Notes: generated from the sequence alone by a model not told the origin. 64,000 nt of DNA from Mycolicibacterium sp. CR10 (GCF_005222675.1 NZ_STGE01000006.1:1-64000); one strand, 5' to 3'. Shown: positions 7,941 through 16,413, counted from the first letter of the stretch. Made by a program: numbers and translations.

Positions 7941-8847
7941 CGAGGACCGCGACCAGCGCTGCCGCCACCTGAACGGCACGCGACAACCGCACCGCCCGCG
8001 CGAGATCGGCCACCTCGGGGACCCGGCCGTCGCCGAGCGTCGGACGGATCTCGAGCTCGTGGGCGTACTGGGTCGGCCCGCCCAGACGGACCCCCAGCGC
8101 GCCGGCGAATGACGCCTCCGCGACGCCGGCGTTCGGGCTGGGGTGCTTGTGCGCGTCACGCCGCCAGGCCCGCAGTGCCGCCACCGGTGACCCGCCGACG
8201 ACGGGCGCGCACACCACCACCAGCACACCAGTCAGCCGCGACCCGGCGAGATTCGCCAGATCATCGAAACGGGCCGCCGCCCAACCGAACCGGGCATACC
8301 GCGGCGAACGGTTGCCGATCATCGCGTCCAGTGTGTTGGCGGCGCGGTACACCAGCACCGCCGGGGTGCCGCCCGCCGCCGCCCATACGAGCGGGGCGAC
8401 CTGCGCGTCGGAGGTGTTCTCTGCGATCGACTCCAGCGCCGCGCGCGTCAGGCCCGCCTCGTCGAGAACGGCGGGATCGCGCCCGCACAATGACGGCAAC
8501 AGCTGGCGTGCACCGTCGATGTCGCCCACCTCCAGCAGGGCCGCCATCTGCTCGCCGGTACGACACAACGACGTCCCGCCCAGAGAGACAAACGTCGCCG
8601 CTGCCATCGCGCACCCCCCCGCGCGCTCGGCGAGCGCCCCGGCGAGCGCGACGGCGACGAGCAGTCCGGCGGTGTGCAGCGTGCCGGCGAACCGGCTGTC
8701 CGAATAGGTGTGCCGCTCCAGAGCGGCCGCACCGCGGCCGAACAGAGCGACCGGATGACCGCGCCTGGGGTCGCCGAAGACCGCATCGGCGACCACGCCG
8801 GCCGCGATGCCTGCCGGGCGGCCGCGACCCCTGCCTGCGAACACCAC
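7894..8847 (-). CDS. cobD: adenosylcobinamide-phosphate synthase CobD/CbiB
   Basis: A 317-residue membrane protein of the CbiB family, joining the aminopropanol arm to adenosylcobyric acid in cobalamin synthesis. The N-terminus has Asp-Ala-Val-Phe-Gly-Asp-Pro-Arg-Arg-Gly-His-Pro-Val, and a central Glu-Ser-Ile-Ala-Glu-Asn-Thr-Ser-Asp motif is present. Several hydrophobic segments (about 55-75, 200-220, 290-310) suit an integral membrane protein. GTG 8847 is the first codon of the conserved N-terminus. It is divergent from the amidohydrolase (60 bases) and convergent with SURF1 with a 47-base overlap. Confidence 0.92.
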   Translation of the reverse strand: MVFAGRGRGRPAGIAAGVVADAVFGDPRRGHPVALFGRGAAALERHTYSDSRFAGTLHTAGLLVAVALAGALAERAGGCAMAAATFVSLGGTSLCRTGEQMAALLEVGDIDGARQLLPSLCGRDPAVLDEAGLTRAALESIAENTSDAQVAPLVWAAAGGTPAVLVYRAANTLDAMIGNRSPRYARFGWAAARFDDLANLAGSRLTGVLVVVCAPVVGGSPVAALRAWRRDAHKHPSPNAGVAEASFAGALGVRLGGPTQYAHELEIRPTLGDGRVPEVADLARAVRLSRAVQVAAALVAVLVSVVCRSGRRVSPRE

Positions 8848-8907
8848 GGGAGCGTCTCACAGGGCAATTCACCCAATCCCGCGAGGTTCCGGTGTCACAC
8901 TGTCCCG

Positions 8908-10617
8908 ATGCCGGACCTGATCTTGACCGCAGCAACCATCATCACCATGGACGACGACGTCCCGAGGGCGCAGGCGGTCGGGGTCTCCGGGGACAAGATC
9001 GTGGCCGTCGGGAGCGTCGAGGATTGCCGTGCGGCACTGCCTGACGCCGAGGTCATCGACACCGGAGTCGCCGTTCTGGCGCCGGGATTTATTGAGCCAC
9101 ATGGACATCCGTTGATCAGCGGGGTGGCGACCCAGGCGCCGGCCCGCTCCATCGCCCCGTGGGATGCACCCGTCTGGGCCGAGGTGCAGAAGGTGTTCGC
9201 CGACGCGATCGCGACGTCCGAACCGGATGTTCCGCTGTGGTTCGCCGGCTACGACGCGCTGCTGCACGGCCACCCGGCGCCGAAGGCCGCCGAACTCGAC
9301 GAGATCTTCGGCGACCGCATCACGGTGATCACCGATAACTCGGGCCACGGTGTGTACTTCAACTCCGCTCTGATCAGAAGCCGCGGCTGGGACACCGACC
9401 CGCCCGCCGACCCTGTCGCCGGACGTTTCGGACGCGACGCAGATGGAACGCTGAATGGGCAGGGTTTCGAACTGCCGGTGGTCACCGCGGTGACGATGCC
9501 GTTGATGACGCAGATGGGCGACCCGCTGCTGTCGGGGGCGCATTACTACGCCCTGATGTCCCGCGGTGGGTACACCTCGACCTCGGACATGACCTACGAC
9601 CCGAAGTTCGCCGCCGGATACGAGGCGTTGGCGGCGACGCCGTCGTGCCCGTTGCGGGTCAGTATGTGGGAGATGTCGGTCACCGACACCTATTCCGAGC
9701 CAACCACTTTCGCCGCGGGCGAGTCCTGGCTCACCAAGACCGGTGTCAAACTGTGGACCGACGGCTCGCCGTGGGTCGGCAACATCGCGATCTCGTTCCC
9801 CTACCTCGATACCGAGGCCACCCGCACCGCCGGGATCGACCCGGCCACCGCCGGCGGCGCGCACTCGATGAACTACACCCGCGCACAACTCGACGCGATC
9901 GTCGACAACGCCGCCCCCAAGGGCTGGCAGATGGCTTTCCACGCCAATGGTGACCTCGCACTGGATCTGGCGCTGGACACCTATGAGGACGCGCTGAACA
10001 GGCACGGCCTGCTCGGCACCGACCACCGCTGGCGCCTGGAACACTGCGGCGCGGGGACACGGGCGCACTTCGACCGGGCAGCCCGCCTCGGCGTGCACGT
10101 CTCGTTGTCGCCGTTCCAGTACTACTACTGGGGCGAGTTGCTCGACGGACAGATGTTCGCCCCCGAGCACGGCGCGCGCTGGGCGGCGTTCGCCGACGCC
10201 GTCGACTCGGGTGCGTGCGTGTCGCTGCACAAATACGGGTCGGTGTCGCCGCCGACGCCGGTGATCAACATCGCCACGACGGTCACCCGGAGGACCCGCG
10301 GCGGCACCGTGCACGGTCCCGAACAGGCCATCTCGCTGGACCAGGCATGGCGGGCCCAGACCATCAACGCCGCCCGCACGCTCCATCGCGAGCATCTGGT
10401 CGGATCGATCGCGCCGGGCAAGCTCGCCGACTTCGTCGAGCTCACCGCCGACCCGTGGACGGTGGACCCGGCCGCGATCATCGACGAAGTCCGGGTGACC
10501 GGAACCTGGCTGGGCGGCCGGCGTGTCGACCTCGAGGAGTTCCTCGGCGCCGTCGGTGGTGCCGACAACTCCGAGCATGCCCATCTCGCCGAGCGCAATG
10601 CCAAGGACTGCTGTTGA
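8908..10617 (+). CDS. YtcJ-like metal-dependent amidohydrolase
   Basis: A 569-residue amidohydrolase-superfamily enzyme (Amidohydro_3, YtcJ group). It begins directly at the composite beta-sandwich (Leu-Ile-Leu-Thr-Ala-Ala-Thr-Ile), then has the metal motif Glu-Pro-His-Gly-His-Pro near residue 65, a later Phe-His-Ala-Asn-Gly-Asp and Glu-His-Cys-Gly, and a C-terminal Gly-Lys-Leu-Ala-Asp-Phe-Val. No signal peptide. Substrates of this group are mostly unknown amides or carbamates. The ATG at 8908 precedes the conserved start; the open frame continues upstream without homology. The lipoprotein gene begins two bases after its stop. Confidence 0.88.
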   Translation: MPDLILTAATIITMDDDVPRAQAVGVSGDKIVAVGSVEDCRAALPDAEVIDTGVAVLAPGFIEPHGHPLISGVATQAPARSIAPWDAPVWAEVQKVFADAIATSEPDVPLWFAGYDALLHGHPAPKAAELDEIFGDRITVITDNSGHGVYFNSALIRSRGWDTDPPADPVAGRFGRDADGTLNGQGFELPVVTAVTMPLMTQMGDPLLSGAHYYALMSRGGYTSTSDMTYDPKFAAGYEALAATPSCPLRVSMWEMSVTDTYSEPTTFAAGESWLTKTGVKLWTDGSPWVGNIAISFPYLDTEATRTAGIDPATAGGAHSMNYTRAQLDAIVDNAAPKGWQMAFHANGDLALDLALDTYEDALNRHGLLGTDHRWRLEHCGAGTRAHFDRAARLGVHVSLSPFQYYYWGELLDGQMFAPEHGARWAAFADAVDSGACVSLHKYGSVSPPTPVINIATTVTRRTRGGTVHGPEQAISLDQAWRAQTINAARTLHREHLVGSIAPGKLADFVELTADPWTVDPAAIIDEVRVTGTWLGGRRVDLEEFLGAVGGADNSEHAHLAERNAKDCC

Positions 10618-10619
10618 TC

Positions 10620-11141
10620 ATGGCACCGAAGGCGTATCGCAGCGTGCACATCCTGCTCGCCGTGCTTCCGTTGGTCCTGGCGGGCTGCTCCGCCGGCGAT
10701 TCCACATCTGCCCCGTCGCCCACGCCCACGCCCACGCCCACCGAGACGTTCGCATCGCCCGCACCCGCCTCGCTGCCCCCGCTGGCCGGAACCTCGTGGC
10801 AGCTGGTGTCGATCGCGTCCATGGATGACGCACAAGGCACCACCGAGGTTCCGGACCCCACCAAGTTCACCGTGAGTTTGCAAGCCGACGGCAACGCCAC
10901 ATTCCAGATCGACTGCAACCGCGGTAACGGCTCATGGAGTGCCACACCGAGTGACGACCCCGCCTCGGGCGCAATCGAATTCGGGCCGATCGCGGTCACC
11001 AGGATGATGTGCCCGCAACCGTCACTCGATCAGCGCGTCTCAACGGCACTCGGCGATGTGCGCGGCTACCTGATCAAAGATCGACAGCTGCACATGTCGC
11101 TGATGGCCGACGCCGGCATCCTGACGTGGGACCGGACGTAG
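10620..11141 (+). CDS. META-domain-like lipoprotein
   Basis: A 173-residue lipoprotein. Residues 1-23 form a lipoprotein signal peptide with a Val-Leu-Ala-Gly-Cys lipobox (Cys23). A Pro-Thr linker follows, encoded by a cccacg hexanucleotide repeated about three and a half times near 10,719-10,742. The remaining part resembles a META/HslJ domain: a Gly-Thr-Ser-Trp-Gln-Leu opening, an Asp-Cys-Asn-Arg-Gly-Asn-Gly segment, and a late Met-Met-Cys-Pro motif. Function unknown; HslJ-like proteins are envelope stress or resistance related. It is probably co-transcribed with the amidohydrolase. Confidence 0.82.
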   Translation: MAPKAYRSVHILLAVLPLVLAGCSAGDSTSAPSPTPTPTPTETFASPAPASLPPLAGTSWQLVSIASMDDAQGTTEVPDPTKFTVSLQADGNATFQIDCNRGNGSWSATPSDDPASGAIEFGPIAVTRMMCPQPSLDQRVSTALGDVRGYLIKDRQLHMSLMADAGILTWDRT

Positions 11142-11186
11142 CCTCGGCCACACATCAGCTCCCTGCCGTGCGGCGCCGCAATCCGA

Positions 11187-13397
11187 TCAATTGAGGAAGC
11201 CCGCTGTCACACACACCGGGATGTTGCCCTGTCGCGGCATTCCGGTGATGGGGTCGTAGTCGACGTCGGTCAGGACGAGCCGACCAACGTTGCTCCCCCG
11301 ATCGCGAACCTCGCTGTCCTCGGCGGGTAGGCCACCGAACGCATGATGCATCGCAATGACATCGACGCGCAGGGTGTCATCAGCCTCGAGCACGCTGGGA
11401 ATGCTGTCGTGCGGAGAAGCGACAGTCACAAGATCGCCCGCCTGCAGCCCCAGCGCGGTGATCGCGTCGGGATGCATGTAGGCCGGGTTGTAGGGTTTGC
11501 CGCCGTTCAACTTGGCGAGTTTTGTGCCCGAAGAGTTCATGAAGCTGCCGTGCCGCCGAGGTATCAGCCGCAATGGGTACTCAGGGTCGCTGCGGGCCGA
11601 TCTGAAATTCTCCGCCAGCGTCTCGGCCAGTTCGTTGAGCATGTAGCCGTTGCCGACGTCGAGCTTAGCGAGGCAGTCGGGATCTCGGTCCTCGACCACG
11701 GCGTCGACGTCGAAGATATGACCGTGCGGGTGGCTGGATACTTCGTGCAGCGGGATGCGCGACGTGGAGCACATCTGGGCGAACAGCTCTTCGGTCGTCA
11801 TCTCGGTGTCAGCGTTGAAGTTCACCACCACCGGCGGGGATTCCATGAAGCGGCCGCCACCGCCGCCGAAGAAGTTCACGAACCACATCTCCAGCTCCAT
11901 GCGCTTGGCCAGGCCAAGGAAGAACTGCCACTCCTCGGTCAGATCGGAGCCGGCAGGCGGATCAACGAGGCGCGGCGCGTACTGCGCATACGCGGCAGGG
12001 ATGCCGGTGCCGCTGGTGTAGTACTTGATCAGCTCGCTACCTTGTGTCATGGCCGGGGTTTCCATCTGCATCTTCGGGGCGATGACGTAGTCGGCCAGGC
12101 GCGACGTCAGCGACATCTCGGTGTCGAGAGTGACCAGCAGGTCCAGGCTTTCCAGCGCTCGAAGAGTCTTGCGCTGGTCGGGCCAGGCCGCCATTGGGTT
12201 GCCGCCTACGCAGATCAGCGCCTTCACCTGTCCATCACCCTCGAGCAGGATCTCGTCGGCCAGTGCCGCCGTCGGCATCCCGCACACTGCGTCAGTGAGG
12301 CCGCGGACGCGGAGCCGTTCGCCGTAGCCCCAGCCCTCATACGGCGGATGCGGTTGGGCCTTCGCGGTGAACGCCGGCATCAACGCATTGGGGCGCGTGA
12401 CCCGTTCACCCGCACGCTGCCAGCGGCCGCAGATCGTCGTCAGGCACAGGCACAGGTATTCGAGCAGGTTGCCATGCATCGCGAAGTTGGCACCGGTGCC
12501 TGCGTTGACCATCCCGGGCCGGGTTCCGTACGTCGCGAAGAGGCGCGCAGCGGCGACCAACTGCTGCTCGGGGATGTCTGCGCGTTCAGCCACGTACTCC
12601 GGGGTGAAGCCAGATACTGCCTGGGCCAGGTCGTCGAACCTCTCGACGTTCTCGCCCAGAAACCTTGTATCACAGAGGTTTTCACTGATGATGATGTTGA
12701 TGATGCCCGCCAGGATGGCCACGTCTTCACCCGGTCGGGGCTGGATGTGAATCGCTGCACGCGCGGCTGTCTGCGACCGGCGCGGGTCGATCACAATCAG
12801 CTTCATGCCACGGCTCAGCGCAACCCTGAGATTCTGCGCGGGATTCTGCCCCGGAATGCCGATCGCCTTGGACACCAGCGGATTGGTCCCGATCAACATC
12901 CAGCTGTCAGCCTCGTGGAAGTCGATGTCACCGCCCAACCAGTGACCGTGGGCGGCAAGGGCGATCTGCTTGCCTGGTTGGTCGATCGTGTTGGCGGTGA
13001 AGAACATGGGCGACTCGATAGCCCTGATGAACGCGTTCGCCATCAGGGCAGACGCCGGATAGGGCAGACCGTTCGTGCCGAGGTACAGAGCCACGGAGCG
13101 CGGACCGTGAACTTCGATCAGATTCTGCAGCTTGGCCGCAATCTCATCCATCGCGCGCTGCGCGCCGATGGGTGCGTAGGTCCCATCGAGTCGCCGCTGC
13201 TGACTGTGCAGGAGACGCTGCGGATTGTTGTGAATCTCGGGCAGGGCCCGGCCCTTAGCGCAGGTGTAGCCCTTGAACATCGGGTTGTCCGGATCGCCCG
13301 TCACCTTGGTCAGCTTGCCGTCGCTCACGGTCGCCAACACTCCACAGTGTGCGGAACAGATGCGGCAGATACCCGGCCGCACCGTCGTCTGTGCCAT
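11187..13397 (-). CDS. molybdopterin-dependent oxidoreductase (bis-MGD, one [4Fe-4S])
   Basis: A 736-residue catalytic subunit of the DMSO reductase/formate dehydrogenase superfamily. The N-terminal [4Fe-4S] motif is Cys11-x2-Cys14-x3-Cys18 with Cys46. It continues with Leu-Ile-Gly-Thr-Asn-Pro, Val-Ile-Asp-Pro-Arg-Arg and Gly-Gly-Asn-Pro-Met-Ala, all typical cofactor-contact segments, and ends with a molydopterin dinucleotide-binding domain. There is no twin-arginine signal, so it acts in the cytoplasm. No electron-transfer or membrane partner gene is adjacent, so the substrate cannot be deduced; formate-dehydrogenase-like and polysulfide/thiosulfate-like enzymes share this layout. ATG 13397 begins directly before the Fe-S motif. 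Confidence 0.88.
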   Translation of the reverse strand: MAQTTVRPGICRICSAHCGVLATVSDGKLTKVTGDPDNPMFKGYTCAKGRALPEIHNNPQRLLHSQQRRLDGTYAPIGAQRAMDEIAAKLQNLIEVHGPRSVALYLGTNGLPYPASALMANAFIRAIESPMFFTANTIDQPGKQIALAAHGHWLGGDIDFHEADSWMLIGTNPLVSKAIGIPGQNPAQNLRVALSRGMKLIVIDPRRSQTAARAAIHIQPRPGEDVAILAGIINIIISENLCDTRFLGENVERFDDLAQAVSGFTPEYVAERADIPEQQLVAAARLFATYGTRPGMVNAGTGANFAMHGNLLEYLCLCLTTICGRWQRAGERVTRPNALMPAFTAKAQPHPPYEGWGYGERLRVRGLTDAVCGMPTAALADEILLEGDGQVKALICVGGNPMAAWPDQRKTLRALESLDLLVTLDTEMSLTSRLADYVIAPKMQMETPAMTQGSELIKYYTSGTGIPAAYAQYAPRLVDPPAGSDLTEEWQFFLGLAKRMELEMWFVNFFGGGGGRFMESPPVVVNFNADTEMTTEELFAQMCSTSRIPLHEVSSHPHGHIFDVDAVVEDRDPDCLAKLDVGNGYMLNELAETLAENFRSARSDPEYPLRLIPRRHGSFMNSSGTKLAKLNGGKPYNPAYMHPDAITALGLQAGDLVTVASPHDSIPSVLEADDTLRVDVIAMHHAFGGLPAEDSEVRDRGSNVGRLVLTDVDYDPITGMPRQGNIPVCVTAGFLN

Positions 13398-13612
13398 GTG
13401 GCCTCGAGATCCTTCCCGGTTGCGTGCGTCGTCTCGCTGCGTTCACATCAATGCTAAGCAACTGCACAGCGCGGGGTGCCGTTTCGACCTTGACCGTCCG
13501 CTCAATCTTCACTCGGCGGCACCCTCGGCCACGTGACTTCACCGCCGGTGGCCAACAGCCGCCTAGTGCCTGGGACGCCATCGACCGGATATGGCGCATT
13601 CTGAATACACTT

Positions 13613-13647
13613 GTGGGCGCGGACGGTATCGAACCGCCGACCGCTGG
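13613..13647. repeat. att-like copy of the tRNA-Val 3' half
   Basis: These 35 bases match 21,519-21,553 with one mismatch (13,627) and in the same orientation. They correspond to the acceptor stem, T-arm, variable loop and 3' anticodon stem of the intact tRNA-Val. The match stops abruptly at both ends. A displaced 3' half of a tRNA is the hallmark of an attachment site left by tyrosine-integrase elements. Confidence 0.8.
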
Positions 13648-13665
13648 GTGGTCGTCGGCGGCGGC

Positions 13666-13921
13666 ACGGTGACCGGCGCGCCGAAGTCAACACGTTCGGC
13701 GCGGGCGCTGCCGATGCCGCGTGGTGTGCTCGCGGCGCTGCGAGCGTTCAAGAGCCGCCAAGCTGAGGAGCATCTGGCGCTCGGCGGCTGCTGGCCCGAC
13801 ACGGGCCGGGTGGCGGTCAACGCCGACGGGCTCCCCCATCCGCCCCGAGACGTACTCCAAGGGGTTCACCGCTCGCTGCGCGGCGGCGGGCGGTGCGCTG
13901 CTGGGCCACCTCATGCGCTAG
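13666..13921 (+). pseudogene. tyrosine integrase fragment (degenerate)
   Basis: In one frame the translation reads an integrase-like stretch (Arg-Ala-Leu-Pro-Met-Pro-Arg-Gly-Val-Leu-Ala-Ala-Leu-Arg, then Val-Ala-Val-Asn-Ala-Asp-Gly). After about 13,829 the homology continues in another frame as Ser-Pro-Ile-Arg-Pro-Glu-Thr-Tyr-Ser-Lys-Gly-Phe and Cys-Ala-Ala-Ala-Gly. This is the segment between the first catalytic Arg and the His-x-x-Arg box of mycobacterial/actinophage integrases. The N-terminal domain, the HxxR box and the catalytic Tyr are all missing, and a frameshift interrupts what is left. It lies only about 20 bases inside the att-like copy. Confidence 0.65.
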
Positions 13922-14000
13922 CGACGCGAGGTGCGGTGGCCGACACCCGTTTTGTCTCGGCGGCGATGAGTCGCTCGGCGATGTCGGCCGGGGTGATCAC
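13911..14000 (-). pseudogene. N-terminal stub of a 2-oxo acid hydratase/decarboxylase-type gene
   Basis: From GTG 14000 the frame encodes 29 residues starting Ile-Thr-Pro-Ala-Asp-Ile-Ala-Glu-Arg-Leu-Ile-Ala-Ala-Glu, which resembles the N-terminal helix of the hydratase / 4-oxalocrotonate decarboxylase family. It then runs into unrelated sequence where the integrase fragment begins and stops at 13,911. Its start overlaps the stop of the preceding hydratase remnant (GTGA), as in meta-cleavage operons. Confidence 0.5.
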
Positions 14001-14496
14001 GCGGCATCCCCCTCGTTCGGGAAGCGGACCGTGGCGGCACCGAGGTGCGCGAGCTCGGCGCGGAAGACGTTGCCCGGCTGCACCGCGACCATCTTGTGCA
14101 CCGCGCCGGGAAGAAAGATGTCACCGGCATGCAGTTTGGCTCCGAAGGCGGCGAGTTTGTTCGCCAGCCACGCGACGCAACGGGCCGCGTTACCGAGCGC
14201 GACCGCCCCGGCGCCGGTGTCGATCAGGTCGCCACCACGCGAACCCACCACCCCGATGAGCCGCAGATCCACTTCGTCGACGCGACGCAGCCGACCGCCC
14301 ATCACGATCAACCCCGACGACGCATTATCGGCAACGGTGTCAACAAGTTTGATCTTCCAAGCAGCCACCCGTGAATCGACGATCTCCACCGCGGGTAGTA
14401 CGCGCGCAATCGCGTTCGGTGCGGTCGCGGTATTGACACCGGCCCCTCGAGATCGGTTTCAATCACGAATGCCATCTCGGCCTCGACACGGGGCTA
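13997..14496 (-). pseudogene. 2-keto-4-pentenoate hydratase remnant (meta-cleavage pathway)
   Basis: The last 130 codons (from about 14,389) are intact and clearly of the fumarylacetoacetase-fold hydratase family: Glu-Ile-Val-Asp-Ser-Arg, Trp-Lys-Ile-Lys, Asp-Asn-Ala-Ser-Ser-Gly, Gly-Ala-Val-Ala-Leu-Gly-Asn and a final Ala-Thr-Val-Arg-Phe. Upstream, Val-Glu-Ala-Glu-Met-Ala-Phe-Val-Ile continues in another frame (shift near 14,436-14,444). An in-frame TAG at 14,494-14,496 sits where family members have a residue before Pro-Arg-Val-Glu-Ala-Glu. Everything N-terminal is lost. The enzyme would add water to 2-hydroxypenta-2,4-dienoate in aromatic or steroid ring degradation; here it is dead. The remaining bases up to 14,521 show nothing recognisable. 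Confidence 0.75.
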
Positions 14497-14521
14497 GGAC
14501 CGCACCCTCGTCGATCACTCC

Positions 14522-15238
14522 TCATCCCGGCGAGCGCTGATTCAACACCACAACCGACCATGGCAAACCGGACACGGGAAAGCGTTGAGCGTTTGCTTCT
14601 GCGGGGAGCAGTGCCCCGGCGACGTGCCGCGCCGACATCGACGCGACGATCCGGTTCGAGGCATTGGTGACGACGAGTTCGACACCGAAACTTCTGTTCG
14701 CGGCGTTGAGGCGGCGCTCGATCTCGTCGACGGCGAGGTCGGCCCCGGCCACCCCGACAAATTGCCCGTCTACCAGCATTGGGCTGGTCGCGGTGACGAT
14801 GTAGTCATCGATTCCGTTGAAGTCGACGTAAGGCCCGACCAAACTAAGGAGCGTGCCGCTCTCCGGGCTCAGATACCACTCGGCCCGGGTGTAGTCGTAG
14901 TAATCGAGGCTGCGCTCGTCGAACTCGAAATAGGTGGGATGAACGATGCCTTCCCTGTCGATCACCCACCAGTCGATCCACAGCCGGGCATCCATCAATC
15001 GGGCGGGCGCGAGGACCACGCCGGTCCCGCGTAGCAGTCCGCCGCTATGCCCGAGAGCCGCGTGCAGGCGCGGTTGCAGGGACGCCAGGTCGCGGCGGGT
15101 CACCGCGTCGTCGCCGCACCTGTCGAAGCATGCGCGTAAGTCATCGCACACCGCGCGCACATGGCCGAAGACACCGTCGAGCATCGTGGATACGGCATCG
15201 ACAACCGGCGTCGCGTCCCCGAGCAGGCTTACGCTCAC
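14522..15238 (-). CDS. soluble Cache-domain ligand-sensing protein
   Basis: A 238-residue protein without signal peptide or membrane helix. Residues about 78-180 look like a dCache/PDC sensor domain: Trp-Ile-Asp-Trp-Trp strand, then Tyr113-x2-Tyr116-x-Arg118-x2-Trp121-Tyr122, Gly-Pro-Tyr137, Asp145 and Gly-Val-Ala-Gly-Ala-Asp167. The Arg/Trp-Tyr/Tyr/Asp pattern recalls the amine and amino-acid binding pocket of dCache_1 domains, though spacing differs. The N-terminal 60 residues are helical with a few Cys. Cache domains are nearly always extracellular parts of receptors, so a cytoplasmic stand-alone one is unusual. GTG 15238 overlaps the FadR-type regulator stop (GTGA), so the two are made together. 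Confidence 0.75.
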   Translation of the reverse strand: MSVSLLGDATPVVDAVSTMLDGVFGHVRAVCDDLRACFDRCGDDAVTRRDLASLQPRLHAALGHSGGLLRGTGVVLAPARLMDARLWIDWWVIDREGIVHPTYFEFDERSLDYYDYTRAEWYLSPESGTLLSLVGPYVDFNGIDDYIVTATSPMLVDGQFVGVAGADLAVDEIERRLNAANRSFGVELVVTNASNRIVASMSARHVAGALLPAEANAQRFPVSGLPWSVVVLNQRSPG

Positions 15239-15993
15239 GCTTGTAACAGTCGCATATGCGTAACGATCAGACGTTGTAAATCGGCGTCAACGCGAGCCTC
15301 GGATATCGACTGCGCCTGCACACCATCGGCCGTCTCGATTGCGGCGATCAGGCGCCGGTGGTTGGTGATCACGTCGCCCGCGACGATGCCGGGCGATTGC
15401 CCGTCTCCGGTGAGCCAGCGAAGGGTGTTGGTTTCAGCCTGTAGGCGCATCTCCGCAGTGGTCAGTCGTACTGACTGCGACGCGGCGGCGACCTCGATGA
15501 GGAATCGACCGTCGATGCGCATCTGCTCGACATGTGTTGAGGCGCGTTCGAGGTGATCGATGTGCGCACCTAGGCGGGTGACGAAGTCCGGCGTGCTTCG
15601 TTCTGCGGCAAGTCGGCTGGCCTGCCCCGAGACGGCGCGCTGCATGTCAGCCAGGTCGACCAGTTCATGGCTGCTCATGTGGTAGAGCCGCTCGTGGGCT
15701 GCCAACGCGGAGGCCTCGGGATCCAGCCTGACAAAGCTGCCACCGCGGTGACCGCGACGGGTTTCGACCAGCCCGCGTTCCTGAAGTTGGAACAACGCCT
15801 CGCGCAGCGTCACCAGCGACACCCCCAGATCGGCGGCCAGGTTCTGCTGCGCGGGGAGCTGCTCTCCGTCGTGCAGCATGCCCAGTGCAATCGAGTCGGT
15901 GAGCCGTTGCACCACCGCTTCAACCCGGCCACCGGGCAGCAGGGGAGCAAACACGGCGCTCTTGGCCAGTGTCGACAGTGTTAGGCCCGGCAA
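15235..15993 (-). CDS. GntR/FadR-family transcriptional regulator
   Basis: A 252-residue regulator. Residues about 25-90 are the GntR winged helix (Gly-Glu-Gln-Leu-Pro-Ala-Gln, Asp-Leu-Gly-Val-Ser-Leu-Val-Thr-Leu-Arg-Glu-Ala, then Arg-Gly-His-Arg-Gly-Gly-Ser-Phe-Val). Residues about 105-240 are the all-helical FCD ligand domain, including Asn-His-Arg-Arg-Leu. The start is TTG 15993 with GAAGG about 10 bases upstream; this is the first codon giving a complete HTH. The Cache gene is translationally coupled downstream. The regulator probably controls the oxidase operon and the divergent permease. Confidence 0.85.
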   Translation of the reverse strand: MPGLTLSTLAKSAVFAPLLPGGRVEAVVQRLTDSIALGMLHDGEQLPAQQNLAADLGVSLVTLREALFQLQERGLVETRRGHRGGSFVRLDPEASALAAHERLYHMSSHELVDLADMQRAVSGQASRLAAERSTPDFVTRLGAHIDHLERASTHVEQMRIDGRFLIEVAAASQSVRLTTAEMRLQAETNTLRWLTGDGQSPGIVAGDVITNHRRLIAAIETADGVQAQSISEARVDADLQRLIVTHMRLLQA

Positions 15994-16066
15994 ATTCTCG
16001 AACCCTTCGTCTCAGTCTCAGCCGAACCCGTAGCCTATCGGACCGCGCTCGATCGGGGTTTGCCGG

Positions 16067-16402
16067 TCACCAGGGCAGGATCGGCGGCGGGTGTTTGGCG
16101 CTGTTCTCCGGATAGACGGGACGCTCGCGATCGGCAAACTGGCCGGGTCCTTTGTCGAGCTCGTCATCTTCGCCGGCGACGAGGGTTTCATAGGCGAAGT
16201 GCGTGTGCATCCAGTCGAGGTGATCGTTGCGGCTTCCGACGATCCGCTCGGTATCCCACAGCGGCATGTTCTGCTGCTTGAAATGAGTTCCCATGAGTTC
16301 GGGGTCGACCTCGTACACATCGCGGACCCGCATGATCACCCCGTCCGAGATGCGCGTGGCTTCCGGGCGGGCGTACTGCTCCTTGTAGATGAATTTGCGC
16401 AC
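16067..16402 (-). CDS. small conserved-looking protein of unknown function
   Basis: A 111-residue acidic protein (Met-Arg-Lys-Phe-Ile-Tyr-Lys-Glu start) with aromatic and His-rich stretches (His-Leu-Asp-Trp-Met-His-Thr-His-Phe-Ala-Tyr-Glu) but no cysteines, membrane segment or known domain. GTG 16402 has AGGGG about 9 bases upstream and lies 11 bases after the FAD-oxidase stop, so it is the third gene of that operon. Its GC-rich third positions support a real gene. It may be an accessory subunit of the oxidase, which is inference from position only. Confidence 0.7.
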   Translation of the reverse strand: MRKFIYKEQYARPEATRISDGVIMRVRDVYEVDPELMGTHFKQQNMPLWDTERIVGSRNDHLDWMHTHFAYETLVAGEDDELDKGPGQFADRERPVYPENSAKHPPPILPW

Positions 16403-16413
16403 GGTTTTGTCCC

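Noticed and set aside
8869..10584. Long open frame on the minus strand, 571 codons
   Set aside because: It lies opposite the amidohydrolase, has no recognisable domain and arises from GC-biased third positions.
10719..10742. Hexanucleotide repeat as a phase-variation switch
   Set aside because: A unit of six keeps the frame and encodes the Pro-Thr linker after the lipobox; it cannot switch the gene off.
11343..13457. Long open frame on the plus strand, 704 codons
   Set aside because: It mirrors the molybdopterin oxidoreductase gene, whose Fe-S motif and cofactor contacts are clear; the plus-strand product is a low-complexity shadow.
13591..13680. Open frame over the tRNA-like copy as a gene
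   Set aside because: It translates a tRNA fragment; such products are a known annotation artefact.
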